Shown in pieces: positions 47,938 to 57,446 of a DNA stretch of 64,000 bases (position 1 is the stretch's first letter; every line of letters starts with the position of its first letter). A program made the translations under genes and the position numbers. This stretch comes from Bacteroides finegoldii DSM 17565 (GTDB lineage: Bacteria > Bacteroidota > Bacteroidia > Bacteroidales > Bacteroidaceae), in the NCBI RefSeq assembly GCF_000156195.1, contig NZ_GG688320.1, forward strand, positions 124,001 to 188,000, given 5' to 3'. Below the pieces are notes generated by a model. The model saw nothing but the letters and a program-made list of their open reading frames with translations. It ran no database searches and had not been told where the DNA came from.

Positions 47938-50469
47938 CTATTTGTTCAGTTCAATACATCCCATAATGAAAGGTCCTGTCGCTTTCGCATCATTATCTCT
48001 CATTTTCTCTCCTATATAATACTCGAAACTGCCGTCACGGTAAGGCTTACCACCTAATCCACCCACTTGGCAACATTTTGTCAATGTCAATGTTCCGTCC
48101 GAATTTGAGATTAGTAGTTTATCACACAGACCTTTAAAGGCCTTTTCTGCAATGGCACGATACTGACTATCAATATATCCTTTATTCACAGCTTTCATAT
48201 AGGCATACATACATTGTGTCGTAACAGAAGCTTCTGGAAAATTACCGATACGTGAAAGTTGGTCAATTACCTGATACCACAAACCATTTTTATCTTGGTA
48301 TTTTGAAAGGGTTTCTGCTAATTCCTTCGTCCATTTAATCATATCAGCATAGCCTGAATGATCTTGGGGAATATATTCCAAAGCATCTACCAAAGCCATA
48401 AACCACCAACCAATACTACGTCCCCAGAAATTAGGAGAATGGCCAGTTTCCGGATCAGCCCAGCGCTGACTCCGGTCCTCATTCCATGCATGATAATAAA
48501 GTCCCGTCTTGGTATCGTATGTATGCTGATGGCAGAGAGTGAACTGTTTAACAGCCTCATCAATCCATTCCGGACAATTAAATTCAGCTCCATATCGAGC
48601 CATAAAAGGAGAAGCCATATACAATCCATCCAACCACATCTGATAGGGATATATTTTTTTATGCCAAAAACCTCCATCTGTTGTACGAGGTTGCTTTTTC
48701 AGCTGATCTATCAAATTCTCGATAGCCAATTTATATTTCTCCTTTTTGGTTTCATTGTATAAATCAAAAAGAACTTTTCCGGAATTGATATAATCCAAAT
48801 TATAGGTTTCTTTCTTATATAAATGAATCTCTCCTTTGTCGTCTACCAAAGAATCAGCCCATGCCTCTACATAATCAAAGTACCTACGGTCTCCTGTTTT
48901 CTTCCAAACTTGTAACATCGCACAACAACCTACTCCTTGCGCATAACCAAAATACAGGCGTTTTCCATGATCCAGTTGCCACGCTTCCGGGAAACGACGA
49001 ATTTCCGAATCGGCAAACAGACGATAATAAGTGTCGGGAGCAAAAGTATCCGTACGGAAAGGAACTGCTGGAAGTCCGGCTTTATTAAACAGATTCACTC
49101 TAAAGAAAGTCCCATAACCGTAGCGTACAGCTACAGGTGCAGAGACATAAGTTGAAGAAAGTGTTATCGAACTTCCATTAATCACAGCATCAGCCGGATA
49201 AAACCGCACATCATTGCCGGCAATAAAAAATCCTTTTACCGGTTCATTGCCGGGTGTCTGCAGGCCACCTTCCGCAAATTCAAAATCTAATGTAATTTCT
49301 CTCCCATTCACTTTCATTGATTTGTAGAGAGGTCCTGAATAAACAATCTTTTTACCATATTGCTTTGCTAATGCCCAAGCTGCCAGCCGTTCGCCCGGTG
49401 CAACTTTATTTCGTGGATGTATGTCGGTAGAATCGGCTGCATCCGTCACTACTGCCATACCAATATTTTCAAGTCCACTTAACCATGTTTTTAATTGTGC
49501 TTCACGAATACCTGCCGGTTGCTTGTAATGTGGTGCAATCTGTACGAAATAGAAAGGCATATCCGGCTGATTCCATTCTTTCCGCCAACTATTAATCAGG
49601 TTAGTAAATACTTCCTGATATTTCTCATAACGAACAGAGTTGGATTCTCCCTGATACCAGATATTTCCTTTTACAGTGTACCCTACCATAGGAGCAATCA
49701 TGCCATTCCACAAAGTAGCCGGAACCTTACACTTATCTTTTTCCCTACTCACCCTTTCTTTTGAATATTGTTTTAAGACATCAGCATACAGCGGATTGTT
49801 TTCCATCACTTTCATACTTGTCCAAGATTCAGCATGTGTTCCTCCCCAAGTAGACTGAATTAATCCAACCGGTGTACTCAATTCTTTATACAATTTACGT
49901 CCAAAGACAAATCCTACAGCAGAAAAGTCTTTCAGATTCTCCGGATTACAAACCACCCACTTTCCAACGCAATCTTCTTTCTCACCATCAGGTGCCAGTT
50001 GATGCTCTACATGAAACAGGCGGATTTCCGGAAAATCAGCATCTTTCATTTCTTCCGCTTCATTCAACATTCCTGTTTTCCATTTCACTTGCGGATTACG
50101 GGCTACGGGAAATTCCATATTTGACTGTCCCGTACAAAGCCAAACTTCACCTATTAATATATTATTGATCCGGATCTTATTATCACCTTTCAACATTACA
50201 GATTGTCCGAAAGTAGCAGCCGGTGTTTGTATCATCAGTTCCCAATGACCGTTTGCTAAAGCAGTCACCTTGTATTTCTTATGATCCCATGAAGTCTTTA
50301 CCAAAATCTTTTCTCCGGGACGTGCTTTTCCCCAAAAACGTACTTTCGCATTTTGCTGAAGTACCATATTATCTGATAATATAGAAGGAAGTTGTATATC
50401 TGCATGAATACCTATTGGAAAGAAACAGACCAATAACCACAGACAAAAAATAATTCTACAGAATTTCAT
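47938..50469 (-). CDS. Acetylesterase-GH105 fusion enzyme
   Basis: 843-residue secreted protein with signal peptide (LLVCFFPIGIHA). Residues ~20-480 are an SGNH-type sialate O-acetylesterase/pectin acetylesterase: GQSNMEFP with the nucleophile Ser, and the DIHP motif (Asp-x-x-His). Residues ~490-843 are a GH105 unsaturated rhamnogalacturonyl hydrolase: WLDGLYMASPFMARYG, FWGRSIGWWFMALVDA, GLWYQVIDQ. GH105 releases the unsaturated galacturonate left by lyases such as PL11. Combining it with deacetylation in one chain fits RG-I oligosaccharides, which are often acetylated. Confidence 0.93.
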   Translation of the reverse strand: MKFCRIIFCLWLLVCFFPIGIHADIQLPSILSDNMVLQQNAKVRFWGKARPGEKILVKTSWDHKKYKVTALANGHWELMIQTPAATFGQSVMLKGDNKIRINNILIGEVWLCTGQSNMEFPVARNPQVKWKTGMLNEAEEMKDADFPEIRLFHVEHQLAPDGEKEDCVGKWVVCNPENLKDFSAVGFVFGRKLYKELSTPVGLIQSTWGGTHAESWTSMKVMENNPLYADVLKQYSKERVSREKDKCKVPATLWNGMIAPMVGYTVKGNIWYQGESNSVRYEKYQEVFTNLINSWRKEWNQPDMPFYFVQIAPHYKQPAGIREAQLKTWLSGLENIGMAVVTDAADSTDIHPRNKVAPGERLAAWALAKQYGKKIVYSGPLYKSMKVNGREITLDFEFAEGGLQTPGNEPVKGFFIAGNDVRFYPADAVINGSSITLSSTYVSAPVAVRYGYGTFFRVNLFNKAGLPAVPFRTDTFAPDTYYRLFADSEIRRFPEAWQLDHGKRLYFGYAQGVGCCAMLQVWKKTGDRRYFDYVEAWADSLVDDKGEIHLYKKETYNLDYINSGKVLFDLYNETKKEKYKLAIENLIDQLKKQPRTTDGGFWHKKIYPYQMWLDGLYMASPFMARYGAEFNCPEWIDEAVKQFTLCHQHTYDTKTGLYYHAWNEDRSQRWADPETGHSPNFWGRSIGWWFMALVDALEYIPQDHSGYADMIKWTKELAETLSKYQDKNGLWYQVIDQLSRIGNFPEASVTTQCMYAYMKAVNKGYIDSQYRAIAEKAFKGLCDKLLISNSDGTLTLTKCCQVGGLGGKPYRDGSFEYYIGEKMRDNDAKATGPFIMGCIELNK

Positions 50470-50516
50470 TGTATTTTATAGTTTTAGATTCAATATTTTA
50501 CTGAATAAGCACATGT

Positions 50517-50647
50517 CAAAGATACCGCATTACATGGTAGAGTTAAAGAAAAGGAATATGGAGAATTCGACTTTCTTATGTAAATTCATATGTATACAGC
50601 CCATCACACGCCTATTTTGTACGATTTTACAGGCTATGTACGATTTT
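50517..50647 (-). promoter_or_regulatory. Promoter and regulatory element of the acetylesterase-GH105 gene
   Basis: Minus-strand -7 box TATCTTTG at 50517-50524, leader ~41 nt. The element AAAGGAATATGGAGAATTCG lies at 50550-50569, a near copy of the sequence upstream of the GH28 at 50670-51980. Further upstream TGTACGATTTT occurs twice, 19 bp apart (50618-50628 and 50637-50647). Together they look like the control region of a pectin-induced gene. Confidence 0.55.
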
Positions 50648-50669
50648 CCAGTCTTTCTACCATTCTTTT

Positions 50670-51980
50670 TTAATTCACTTTATTTATCTCAACCTTTCTC
50701 ATAACCAATGCATCAATAATATCTTCATCTATCTTCACATCTTTTTTAGCCGTAATAGTCAAATTGTCAAAACAGAAATTGGATAATTTATATTGTTTTG
50801 ATTTCTCTACAGCAAAAAAGGAATCACAATCCAGATGAATATTACGCATTGTAATATAGCTAGAATACGAGACTGGCATATCCTTGCGATCTTTCAAATC
50901 ATAAAACTGTGTCCAAGGAGCAATAAAGATACAATTGCGGACATTTCCTTTTATATCTTCAACGAGGATGTATTTATATTGTTGGGGAGTATCCGGACGC
51001 ATTTTCAACCACAACAGACGTTTAGCCTGATCCAGATTACAGCGTCGAAGAATTATATTATGATTATATATCGATTCGCTACCGCAAGTCAGCACTCCGT
51101 GACAGAATCCAAACATACAGTCTTCAATGATAATATCACAATTGCCACCATTATCGGGATCTTGATCTGCCCATGGTCCCTTGCCGCCTTTTAATGCAAT
51201 TGCGTCATCATTAACCGACATATAGCATCCCTTGACAAGTACATTTTTACATGCATCAATATCGATTGCATCCGTACTTGGAGCCTTTACGGGAGAAGAA
51301 GGTGAAAAGATATGCAAATCCAAAAGTTTTACACTATCACACTTATAAATGTGAGTTGTCCAAAACGGAGAATTAACAAGTCGCACATCTGAAACTTGTA
51401 CATTATTGCTATGAGATATATGAAGTAGACGAGGACGCAATTCATCCATATTAGTACATTTAGGAATAACACGCCTCCGCAACCAGAATGACTTCCAATA
51501 TCGTTCACCGTTTCCATCAACTTTTCCTTTTCCGGAAAGGGTGAAACCATCTACCTTATCAACATTAATCAAAGCTGAAAAGTACTTTAGGTTCTGTCCC
51601 TCCATCCGTGTTTCTATTACAGGAAAGTTGCTAATATCGTCACTACCTTTTAATATAGCTTTCTCTTCCAAATGCAAGTGTGTTCCCGGCTTAAAGAACA
51701 GCGCACCACTAAGATAAGTACCTTCAGGTATAACAATGACTCCGCCTCCATTATTAGACGCCAAATCTATAACAGCCTGAATTTTCTCTGTCTGTAACAG
51801 TGTACTATCATTCACTACTCCATAGTCGGTAATCAAGAAACTCTTTCCTAATCCATTTATATCAGTTTTTTCATTTTTGTAAAACCAATCCGGTATAATT
51901 TTACCATCGGGAAATTTTTCCTGACTAAACAGTTGCAGACTGCAACATGTCACTACTATTAAAAATGCTGACTTTATCAT
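50670..51980 (-). CDS. GH28 polygalacturonase-like enzyme
   Basis: 436-residue secreted beta-helix protein (signal ending CCSLQLFSQ). GH28 residues: STDAIDID, SVNDDAIALKGG, a CHGVLTCGSE variant of the GHG motif, and RLLWLKMRPD in place of RIK. These changes occur in GH28 members acting on rhamnogalacturonan. The gene is transcribed alone; the acetylesterase-GH105 gene is 200 bp downstream with its own promoter. Confidence 0.9.
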   Translation of the reverse strand: MIKSAFLIVVTCCSLQLFSQEKFPDGKIIPDWFYKNEKTDINGLGKSFLITDYGVVNDSTLLQTEKIQAVIDLASNNGGGVIVIPEGTYLSGALFFKPGTHLHLEEKAILKGSDDISNFPVIETRMEGQNLKYFSALINVDKVDGFTLSGKGKVDGNGERYWKSFWLRRRVIPKCTNMDELRPRLLHISHSNNVQVSDVRLVNSPFWTTHIYKCDSVKLLDLHIFSPSSPVKAPSTDAIDIDACKNVLVKGCYMSVNDDAIALKGGKGPWADQDPDNGGNCDIIIEDCMFGFCHGVLTCGSESIYNHNIILRRCNLDQAKRLLWLKMRPDTPQQYKYILVEDIKGNVRNCIFIAPWTQFYDLKDRKDMPVSYSSYITMRNIHLDCDSFFAVEKSKQYKLSNFCFDNLTITAKKDVKIDEDIIDALVMRKVEINKVN

Positions 51981-52005
51981 TTTCTATATCTCGTTACTTT
52001 TTTTG

Positions 52006-52070
52006 CAAAAGTACCGCATTTTTCCATTTGCCCCAAAGCAAAGGATATGGAGATATTGATTTTCTCATGG
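52006..52070 (-). promoter_or_regulatory. Promoter and shared element of the 50670-51980 GH28 gene
   Basis: Minus-strand -7 box TACTTTTG at 52006-52013, leader ~20 nt. The element AAAGGATATGGAGATATTGA starts at 52040 and closely matches the copy at 50550 upstream of the acetylesterase-GH105 gene; both start 26-27 bp from the edge of their -7 box. The 293-bp gap 51981-52273 also contains TGTAC at 52136-52140 and a terminator at 52179-52213. Confidence 0.55.
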
Positions 52071-52178
52071 AGTTCTATGCAAAAGATTCAAATACTACTT
52101 ATCTATATACAATATTCCATATTCAGACTTATTTTTGTACATACATCAAATTAAAATACGCTCTTCACAGTATCCCCC

Positions 52179-52213
52179 AAAAAGCGCATCCTCTTTATAA
52201 AAGAAGACACGCT
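52179..52213 (-). terminator. Terminator after the decayed beta-helix gene
   Basis: On the minus strand, AGCGTGTCTTCTTT pairs with AAAGAGGATGCGCT (14-bp stem including G-U pairs) and is followed by TTTTTGGGGG. It ends transcription of the pseudogene at 52274-52712. Confidence 0.6.
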
Positions 52214-52273
52214 ACGAATAGAGTTAAATTTTTCTTATATCATTTATTCCGTGATCAACAATCCGGTAGAATA

Positions 52274-52712
52274 TTATTTTGTAAACACAATCTCTCCTTT
52301 ACGTCCGCCACCACGAAGAAAGATTTCATAAGTATTATTTCCTGATTCTTTTATTTTCAGCAGATCCAAATCCGTATTCTTTGTTTGTTCCCCGCGTATA
52401 ACCGTTTTTAATACCCCTCCTGTTGTCCGGTCCAGTTCCACTCTTTGACATTTTAAACACCCGGCTCCAAGTAGTACTTCCCGCAGTATAATGTTCCATT
52501 ATCTCTGCTTCCGTCACTCGATATGTACCTTGCCGGATATATACAGTATCTCCTGCCATCACTTTTGATTGTGCTTTACCCAACGTGGCAAAAGGCTTAT
52601 CAATCGTCCCACTGTTTGAATCGCTTCCATTAGTAGCCACAAAATAATTCGTAGCCGAAAGAGAAAAGAGGAAACATCCTATAAAAAAAAGAAAAAGGCT
52701 AATGCGTTTCAT
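52274..52712 (-). pseudogene. Decayed parallel beta-helix gene (PL9-like)
   Basis: The 5' part encodes a signal peptide and the first turns of a beta-helix (TNYFVATNGSDSNSGT, KPFATLGKAQSKVMAGDTVY, IRQGTYRVT), as in PL9 pectate lyases and related proteins. After MSKSG the frame changes; in another frame the sequence continues as VELDRTTGGVLKTVIRGEQT and ends YEIFLRGGGRKGEIVFTK at a stop at 52274. This is a convincing C-terminus, so a large internal segment was deleted with a frame change. The promoter and the upstream motif at 52737-52795 are still intact. Confidence 0.75.
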
Positions 52713-52736
52713 GGTATATTAAGTATTATGTAGCAG

Positions 52737-52795
52737 CAAAGCTACTGTTTTTTATACCATAAGAGCTGTAATATCGTACGCAAAGAATAGAGAAT
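52737..52795 (-). promoter_or_regulatory. Promoter and pectin-type motif of the decayed beta-helix gene
   Basis: Minus-strand -7 box TAGCTTTG at 52737-52744, leader ~18 nt. The motif GTACGCAAAGAATAGAGAAT lies at 52776-52795, 32 bp from the -7 edge, the same distance as at the genes starting at 61617 and 59622. Confidence 0.6.
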
Positions 52796-52813
52796 TGTCT
52801 ATAACAACATACT

Positions 52814-52851
52814 AAAAAACCTAGAGTGTGGCATTCAAGCACACTCTAGGT
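52814..52851 (-). terminator. Strong Rho-independent terminator
   Basis: A perfect 12-bp stem (ACCTAGAGTGTG 52819-52830 and CACACTCTAGGT 52840-52851, 9-base loop) is followed on the minus strand by TTTTTT. It closes the operon running from 55644 to 52869. Confidence 0.85.
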
Positions 52852-52868
52852 ATCTCACTATTGCATAG

Positions 52869-53477
52869 TTACTTCAAAATTAATTCACCTCCACTATTTA
52901 ATCTATACCGTTTACCATCTTTCTTAAGATAATTTTCCGAACCACCGTCGTAAACAGGAGAAATAATAACTGTTCCTTTTCTATCAATAGCTCCCCATTT
53001 CCCTTTTAACACGAGATGTTCATTATCCAATTTAGTCCAGATTCCATTCTCACAAAATATCGCATATCCATTTTTCTGAAACGGGTATACAAATTTATAT
53101 CGAGGTTTAATTACAATCTGTCCATCCATATTAGCAAACCCCATTTTATCATTTTCTATAATTCGAAATAATCCATTAGTTATTTTATCCGGAAATACCT
53201 CACAATTATAAACTTGAAATAAAATCTGTTCATTTCTATCTATTGCATATATTCCTTGCCTACCTCTAATAGCCACAAATGCTATTTTATCAAATTCATC
53301 AGTAAAGATATCAGCATATTTCCCCGCAGGTATAACTATTTTTCCATTCACATCCATAAAACCCGATAATGATTCGTCTTTTATGAAGTCAGGATAATAC
53401 TTATACAACTTAGAATCTTGAGCATATATTGTCAGACAAGACAATAAAAGTACGATACATATTATATAATTTTTCAT
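52869..53477 (-). CDS. Secreted WG-repeat protein
   Basis: 202-residue protein with signal peptide (ICIVLLLSCLTIYAQ) and WG-type repeats (SGFMDVNGKIVIP, MGFANMDGQIVIKPRYKFV, WGAIDRKGTVIISPVYD). The repeats form a beta-rich, probably protein-binding fold of unknown function. The start ATG at 53477 is preferred over a TTG at 53486. It is 86 bp downstream of the DUF5043 gene and shares its start-of-gene sequence (MKNYIICI / MKIYVICI), which suggests the two signal regions are related. Confidence 0.85.
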   Translation of the reverse strand: MKNYIICIVLLLSCLTIYAQDSKLYKYYPDFIKDESLSGFMDVNGKIVIPAGKYADIFTDEFDKIAFVAIRGRQGIYAIDRNEQILFQVYNCEVFPDKITNGLFRIIENDKMGFANMDGQIVIKPRYKFVYPFQKNGYAIFCENGIWTKLDNEHLVLKGKWGAIDRKGTVIISPVYDGGSENYLKKDGKRYRLNSGGELILK

Positions 53478-53563
53478 ATTCGGCAATAAGTTCTAATAGA
53501 ACAAAAAAACTAGCTTGTTCGCAAAAATATATTAGCTAAAACAAGCCACTCTATACTTTCCAG

Positions 53564-54109
53564 TTATTTCACTTCATGTAACCATCCTACAAGGATATAG
53601 TTCCGCCTTTTTCCCTGCTGTGTTGGAACAAACCAAATATTTTTCTTCAATTCAACTTCTATTTGACGAAAAACAGAAACTGGAATAAAACCATAAGGAG
53701 TATTGGAGAAAAATTGAAAACCGACTTCTGAAACTTTACCTGTGTCAGGATCGACATATAACATCACTGTAAACTCCCAATCTTTTATACGTTGTTTCTC
53801 AGTACTAGAAAATGCGCCATTGATAATCGAATAACATTTCTGTTTTGTCCAAGAATCATCTTCCAGTTGTTTTTCTTGCATATTTTCTTTAATAGAAATC
53901 ATGTCCTTCGTATTTTTATCAATCTGCTCCACATAAGTGAATTTGTTTTCCTTATTGTAAAGTCTTACAAATTTAGCTCCCTTAAGCACATCACACTGAT
54001 AAGTGTAACCATTTTCCACAAAGGTTCTATCAACATTATAATAATTAGTTTGAGCAGTAATTGTCAAACAGGACAACAAAAGTCCAATACATATTACATA
54101 AATTTTCAT
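53564..54109 (-). CDS. Secreted DUF5043-like protein
   Basis: 181-residue protein with signal peptide (IGLLLSCLTITAQ). It matches DUF5043, a Bacteroides family, by the pattern YYNVDRTFVENGYTYQCDV, a KFTYV strand, YVDPDTGKVSEVGFQF and NIWFVPTQQGKRRNYI. Function is unknown; the last part recalls beta-sheet sensor domains. ATG at 54109 is 2 bp after the lipoprotein stop (54112), so it is co-transcribed with that gene; the TTG at 54118 is less likely. Confidence 0.8.
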   Translation of the reverse strand: MKIYVICIGLLLSCLTITAQTNYYNVDRTFVENGYTYQCDVLKGAKFVRLYNKENKFTYVEQIDKNTKDMISIKENMQEKQLEDDSWTKQKCYSIINGAFSSTEKQRIKDWEFTVMLYVDPDTGKVSEVGFQFFSNTPYGFIPVSVFRQIEVELKKNIWFVPTQQGKRRNYILVGWLHEVK

Positions 54110-54111
54110 TT

Positions 54112-55644
54112 TTAGCAATCCTTAGTTATTTTATTTAAGTTCGAAAAATTAGATAGAGAGCTACGACTTTTATCATAGACAAACTTCTTATAATTAATAT
54201 CTTGTTTAAAACTTGGCACTACATTAAACTCTAAATAGATATCCAATTGTTCTATTATCATCCCATCTCTCAGATTCCCCTTGGCATCTAATAATCCTTT
54301 TAAATTTGCAGTTGACAATATCCGAGGATCTCCTCCCTTAATACCTTTTTCCCAGTCACTTCCTCCATATTCACTACTTCCTTTTATATAAAGATAATGA
54401 GCATAATGTGTTTCTATTTCCATATTCATTATAGCATTCCTCCAAGAATCAAGAGACTTTTCATTTTGATACTGATAAGCATGCATCAATTCATGAAAAA
54501 GTTGATTACTTTCCATATTTCTATTCCATTGAAGGGTATTGGTCTGAGGATTAAATGAGGCTTGTTCTTCTGTAAAAAATTGAAAAGAAATATGTTCTCC
54601 TTTTAATGAATCCACCAAACTATTATATAATCCTTTTCCCATACAATCTTTCATTATTGAATCCAGTTTTTCTTCTATAAATTTCCAATCCCGTACTAGC
54701 ATATCTTTATTTTGAAATAATTTTTTAGCATTGGGAGCTACTTCATTTTCAGAAGGATCAACATCACCACCAATGCCATCACCATCACCTATACCACCAT
54801 CACCACTATCTCCATCTTCTTCCCACACATCATAACATACTTGATACTCAATAGGAGTCCAAACTTCATCACATACATGTTCAACTACCCATGCATCTCC
54901 AAATTCTTCGTCTGGTTCAATAGAAACCTCATCATGGCATTCTTCAGTTAATTCATAATCTGTTTCAGTATAACATTCTTCTACCCAACCACGAGTAATA
55001 ATAAACTTAGCATCTTCACTCAATGGCATTATTTTAGCAACAATCTTACCATTACGATATTTCCAACCATTAATCAATCCACCATTAGGTTCAAAGAACA
55101 ATACTTTACCATCAAAATTTGTTTCTCTATACAAATATGAGTTGCGTCCCATCCTCTTACTCTTCTTCATATACTCCAAAGAACCGACAAAAACAGTAAT
55201 AAAACTTCTAATCTCCCCAGTCTTCAAGTCTTTCCGAATTACCATTCGAGCAGCGTTACGAAGATATTTCTGTCCGCGTATTTTTTCAAACTCACTTTGA
55301 GTTTCCGCATCAACAAACATTCTCCTACCACGTGTTAGAATAGGAGTCTGTACAACTTCATACTTTCCCCGATTAGCCTCATAAGCATCTTCCCATTTAG
55401 GTTTCACCATAGCAGCTTGTACATCTTTAGCTTCAGATGAACGCATAGTAACAACCGGAGTCATATTAGCCTCAAACCATTGACGAGCTATCGCTGTAGT
55501 CAGTTCCTTGTTTTTCTTTTTTGATTTACCCGAACGACTTGATTTACCACTTGGGAAATCCACACCATCATAGCAGGCATAAATGCATAAGCACAACACC
55601 GCTAAGATAATAAACATGAGACGGTTTCCTTTAATTTTTCTCAT
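54112..55644 (-). CDS. Lipoprotein with HELMH metalloprotease motif
   Basis: 510-residue lipoprotein (LAVLCLCIYAC then YDGVDFPSGKSS). The N-terminal ~250 residues resemble a domain seen before toxin or peptidase modules in Bacteroides surface proteins (MTPVVTMRS, EECHDEVS..). A Gly/Asp-rich linker (residues ~275-295) leads to a C-terminal domain with QLFHELMHAYQYQNEK, a HExxH zinc site, and downstream glutamates (NMEIETHYAHY) that may complete it. I do not recognise the family. It is probably a surface or secreted zinc peptidase, or a toxin-like effector; neither is proven. It is tightly linked to the DUF5043 gene downstream and to the O-antigen-ligase-like gene 5 bp upstream. Confidence 0.75.
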   Translation of the reverse strand: MRKIKGNRLMFIILAVLCLCIYACYDGVDFPSGKSSRSGKSKKKNKELTTAIARQWFEANMTPVVTMRSSEAKDVQAAMVKPKWEDAYEANRGKYEVVQTPILTRGRRMFVDAETQSEFEKIRGQKYLRNAARMVIRKDLKTGEIRSFITVFVGSLEYMKKSKRMGRNSYLYRETNFDGKVLFFEPNGGLINGWKYRNGKIVAKIMPLSEDAKFIITRGWVEECYTETDYELTEECHDEVSIEPDEEFGDAWVVEHVCDEVWTPIEYQVCYDVWEEDGDSGDGGIGDGDGIGGDVDPSENEVAPNAKKLFQNKDMLVRDWKFIEEKLDSIMKDCMGKGLYNSLVDSLKGEHISFQFFTEEQASFNPQTNTLQWNRNMESNQLFHELMHAYQYQNEKSLDSWRNAIMNMEIETHYAHYLYIKGSSEYGGSDWEKGIKGGDPRILSTANLKGLLDAKGNLRDGMIIEQLDIYLEFNVVPSFKQDINYKKFVYDKSRSSLSNFSNLNKITKDC

Positions 55645-55649
55645 AAGCT

Positions 55650-57431
55650 TTACTTTTTTTTAATTAAACTTTTAGTTAACTGTTCACTAAATATTTCTTT
55701 CAGTTTAAGATGCAAATCATGTGTTGCAAAACCATAGACTTTAACCTTTTCTGTTAATAATTCATTTGCTAATAAAAGTGCCTCTTGCTTTCTTCCTGTT
55801 TCTTGATATAAAAAAGCAAGCTTTCCTCTGGGAGTTTGAAGTGTAGGCATCATCCAATGAGCCATTTTATATGATTCTTCTGCTTCGATAAATTCTTTTA
55901 ATCGTTTGTGTACATCTCCTTTCAACATAAATACTGTCGGTGAAGGAAAGCGGGATGTCAGAAAAGTCAATTTTTCTTTTTGAAGTTCATCCTTTCTATA
56001 TCTATTTAAAGTCAAACAATAGTGATAGTAAAAACCTATTTTGTCTGTCATCCGATGTTCCAATTTATTGTATTCACCAAGTACTTTTTCAGACATCGTA
56101 TTCGGAGAAGAATGAGTTAAAAGATACAGTTGATGATAATCCGGCAACAAATTTGAAATACCATTACCCAATAGTAATACTAAAAATAAAAAGGTAACTT
56201 TGATAACTACAAAGCAACGAGAAGTTAAAAGTATTTTTTTCCGCTTTACTTTATCCAACCTGACCAACAATGCCAAAGCCAATACCGTAAACAGAATAAT
56301 AGGAAATACACGATTAGGATAAGCGAAAAGTCCCCAAATAAGAATAGCCATCAACAACATCTGTGATAACCTAATAATCAAATGATTTCTCCTTGATTGC
56401 AAAATATAATATATCAAAACGACATAAATCAACAGCCCTGCAATGCCATATTCAACCAGTAATCTCAATGGTTCATTAAAAGCTAAATGAGTGCTTCCTG
56501 CCAAATATTTTTCACGTTCTGTTCCTTTTTCTTTCAAATAACGGGCTTGATAATACATATAATTTGCAGCAAATCCTCCTGCACCAAATCCTGTTAGAGG
56601 TTTATTTTTTATCATTTCAAGCCCCACTTTTCCTATTAGCATTCGCCCATCTACTGAATCAGGTCTATATTTATAAAGACCATAAGAAGCCAACAAACCC
56701 AATGCAAAAAGAAGAACAAGCATCACTGGAAGATAAGATTTATACAACATCCTTATCTGAAGTCTATATATTCTCAATATGCCCCAACATACACTTACAA
56801 TCAAAGCTACCCATGCCGCCCTTGAATCGGCACAAATAAAAACCGGAAAACAAAAAACACAAAGGCAATATGATATATTTCGTATTTTCCTATAAAACGA
56901 ATATCTAAAAGTATAGATAATAAATCCTACTATCACACAAAGAAGTAAAGACATAACACCTGCATAAACAGCCGGATTATGATAATAACCAGTGATAGAG
57001 AAATGAGAATTACCGGACGGCAAAATCTTGAAGAGTTGCAAATAGCCTATAGTAGCAAGCGAAAAGGCTGCCAGCATTACTCCTATATAAATCACAACAT
57101 AATTTATTTTTCTAATCAATCGTAAAATACAATAGAGAATGAGTACACATAAACAACCAAGTTGCCACAAGTCACTATTCCCCAACAAATAATCTACTAT
57201 CATACAAGTTATTCCCGCTCCTACCATTAAATCAATCCAATGGAGTTGCAAAAAAGGCGCTATACGGTTGAATAGAGCAGAAAAGACCAGAATACCGCCA
57301 ACCACTAATGTACCCAAAACAGGAAAAACAACAGATGCATTGTAAATTTCTGTAAAACAATTAATAACTAAAGAAATTATTAATATTCCCATTAAAGATG
57401 AAAATACCGTATTCCTGTCCAAATTAAACAT
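55650..57431 (-). CDS. O-antigen ligase-like membrane protein with C-terminal TPRs
   Basis: 593-residue protein with about 10-12 transmembrane helices in residues ~1-405, including a FGAGGFAANYMYYQAR periplasmic loop typical of the WaaL/Wzy O-antigen ligase-polymerase superfamily, then ~190 residues of helical TPR-like repeats (FIEAEESYKMAHWMMP, ALLLANELLTEK). Such proteins transfer or polymerise glycans on lipid or protein acceptors. Location between a lipoprotein gene and a transglutaminase-like gene hints at modification of a cell-surface protein; that is inference. Confidence 0.85.
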   Translation of the reverse strand: MFNLDRNTVFSSLMGILIISLVINCFTEIYNASVVFPVLGTLVVGGILVFSALFNRIAPFLQLHWIDLMVGAGITCMIVDYLLGNSDLWQLGCLCVLILYCILRLIRKINYVVIYIGVMLAAFSLATIGYLQLFKILPSGNSHFSITGYYHNPAVYAGVMSLLLCVIVGFIIYTFRYSFYRKIRNISYCLCVFCFPVFICADSRAAWVALIVSVCWGILRIYRLQIRMLYKSYLPVMLVLLFALGLLASYGLYKYRPDSVDGRMLIGKVGLEMIKNKPLTGFGAGGFAANYMYYQARYLKEKGTEREKYLAGSTHLAFNEPLRLLVEYGIAGLLIYVVLIYYILQSRRNHLIIRLSQMLLMAILIWGLFAYPNRVFPIILFTVLALALLVRLDKVKRKKILLTSRCFVVIKVTFLFLVLLLGNGISNLLPDYHQLYLLTHSSPNTMSEKVLGEYNKLEHRMTDKIGFYYHYCLTLNRYRKDELQKEKLTFLTSRFPSPTVFMLKGDVHKRLKEFIEAEESYKMAHWMMPTLQTPRGKLAFLYQETGRKQEALLLANELLTEKVKVYGFATHDLHLKLKEIFSEQLTKSLIKKK

Positions 57432-57446
57432 AGAAAAAGAATATTT

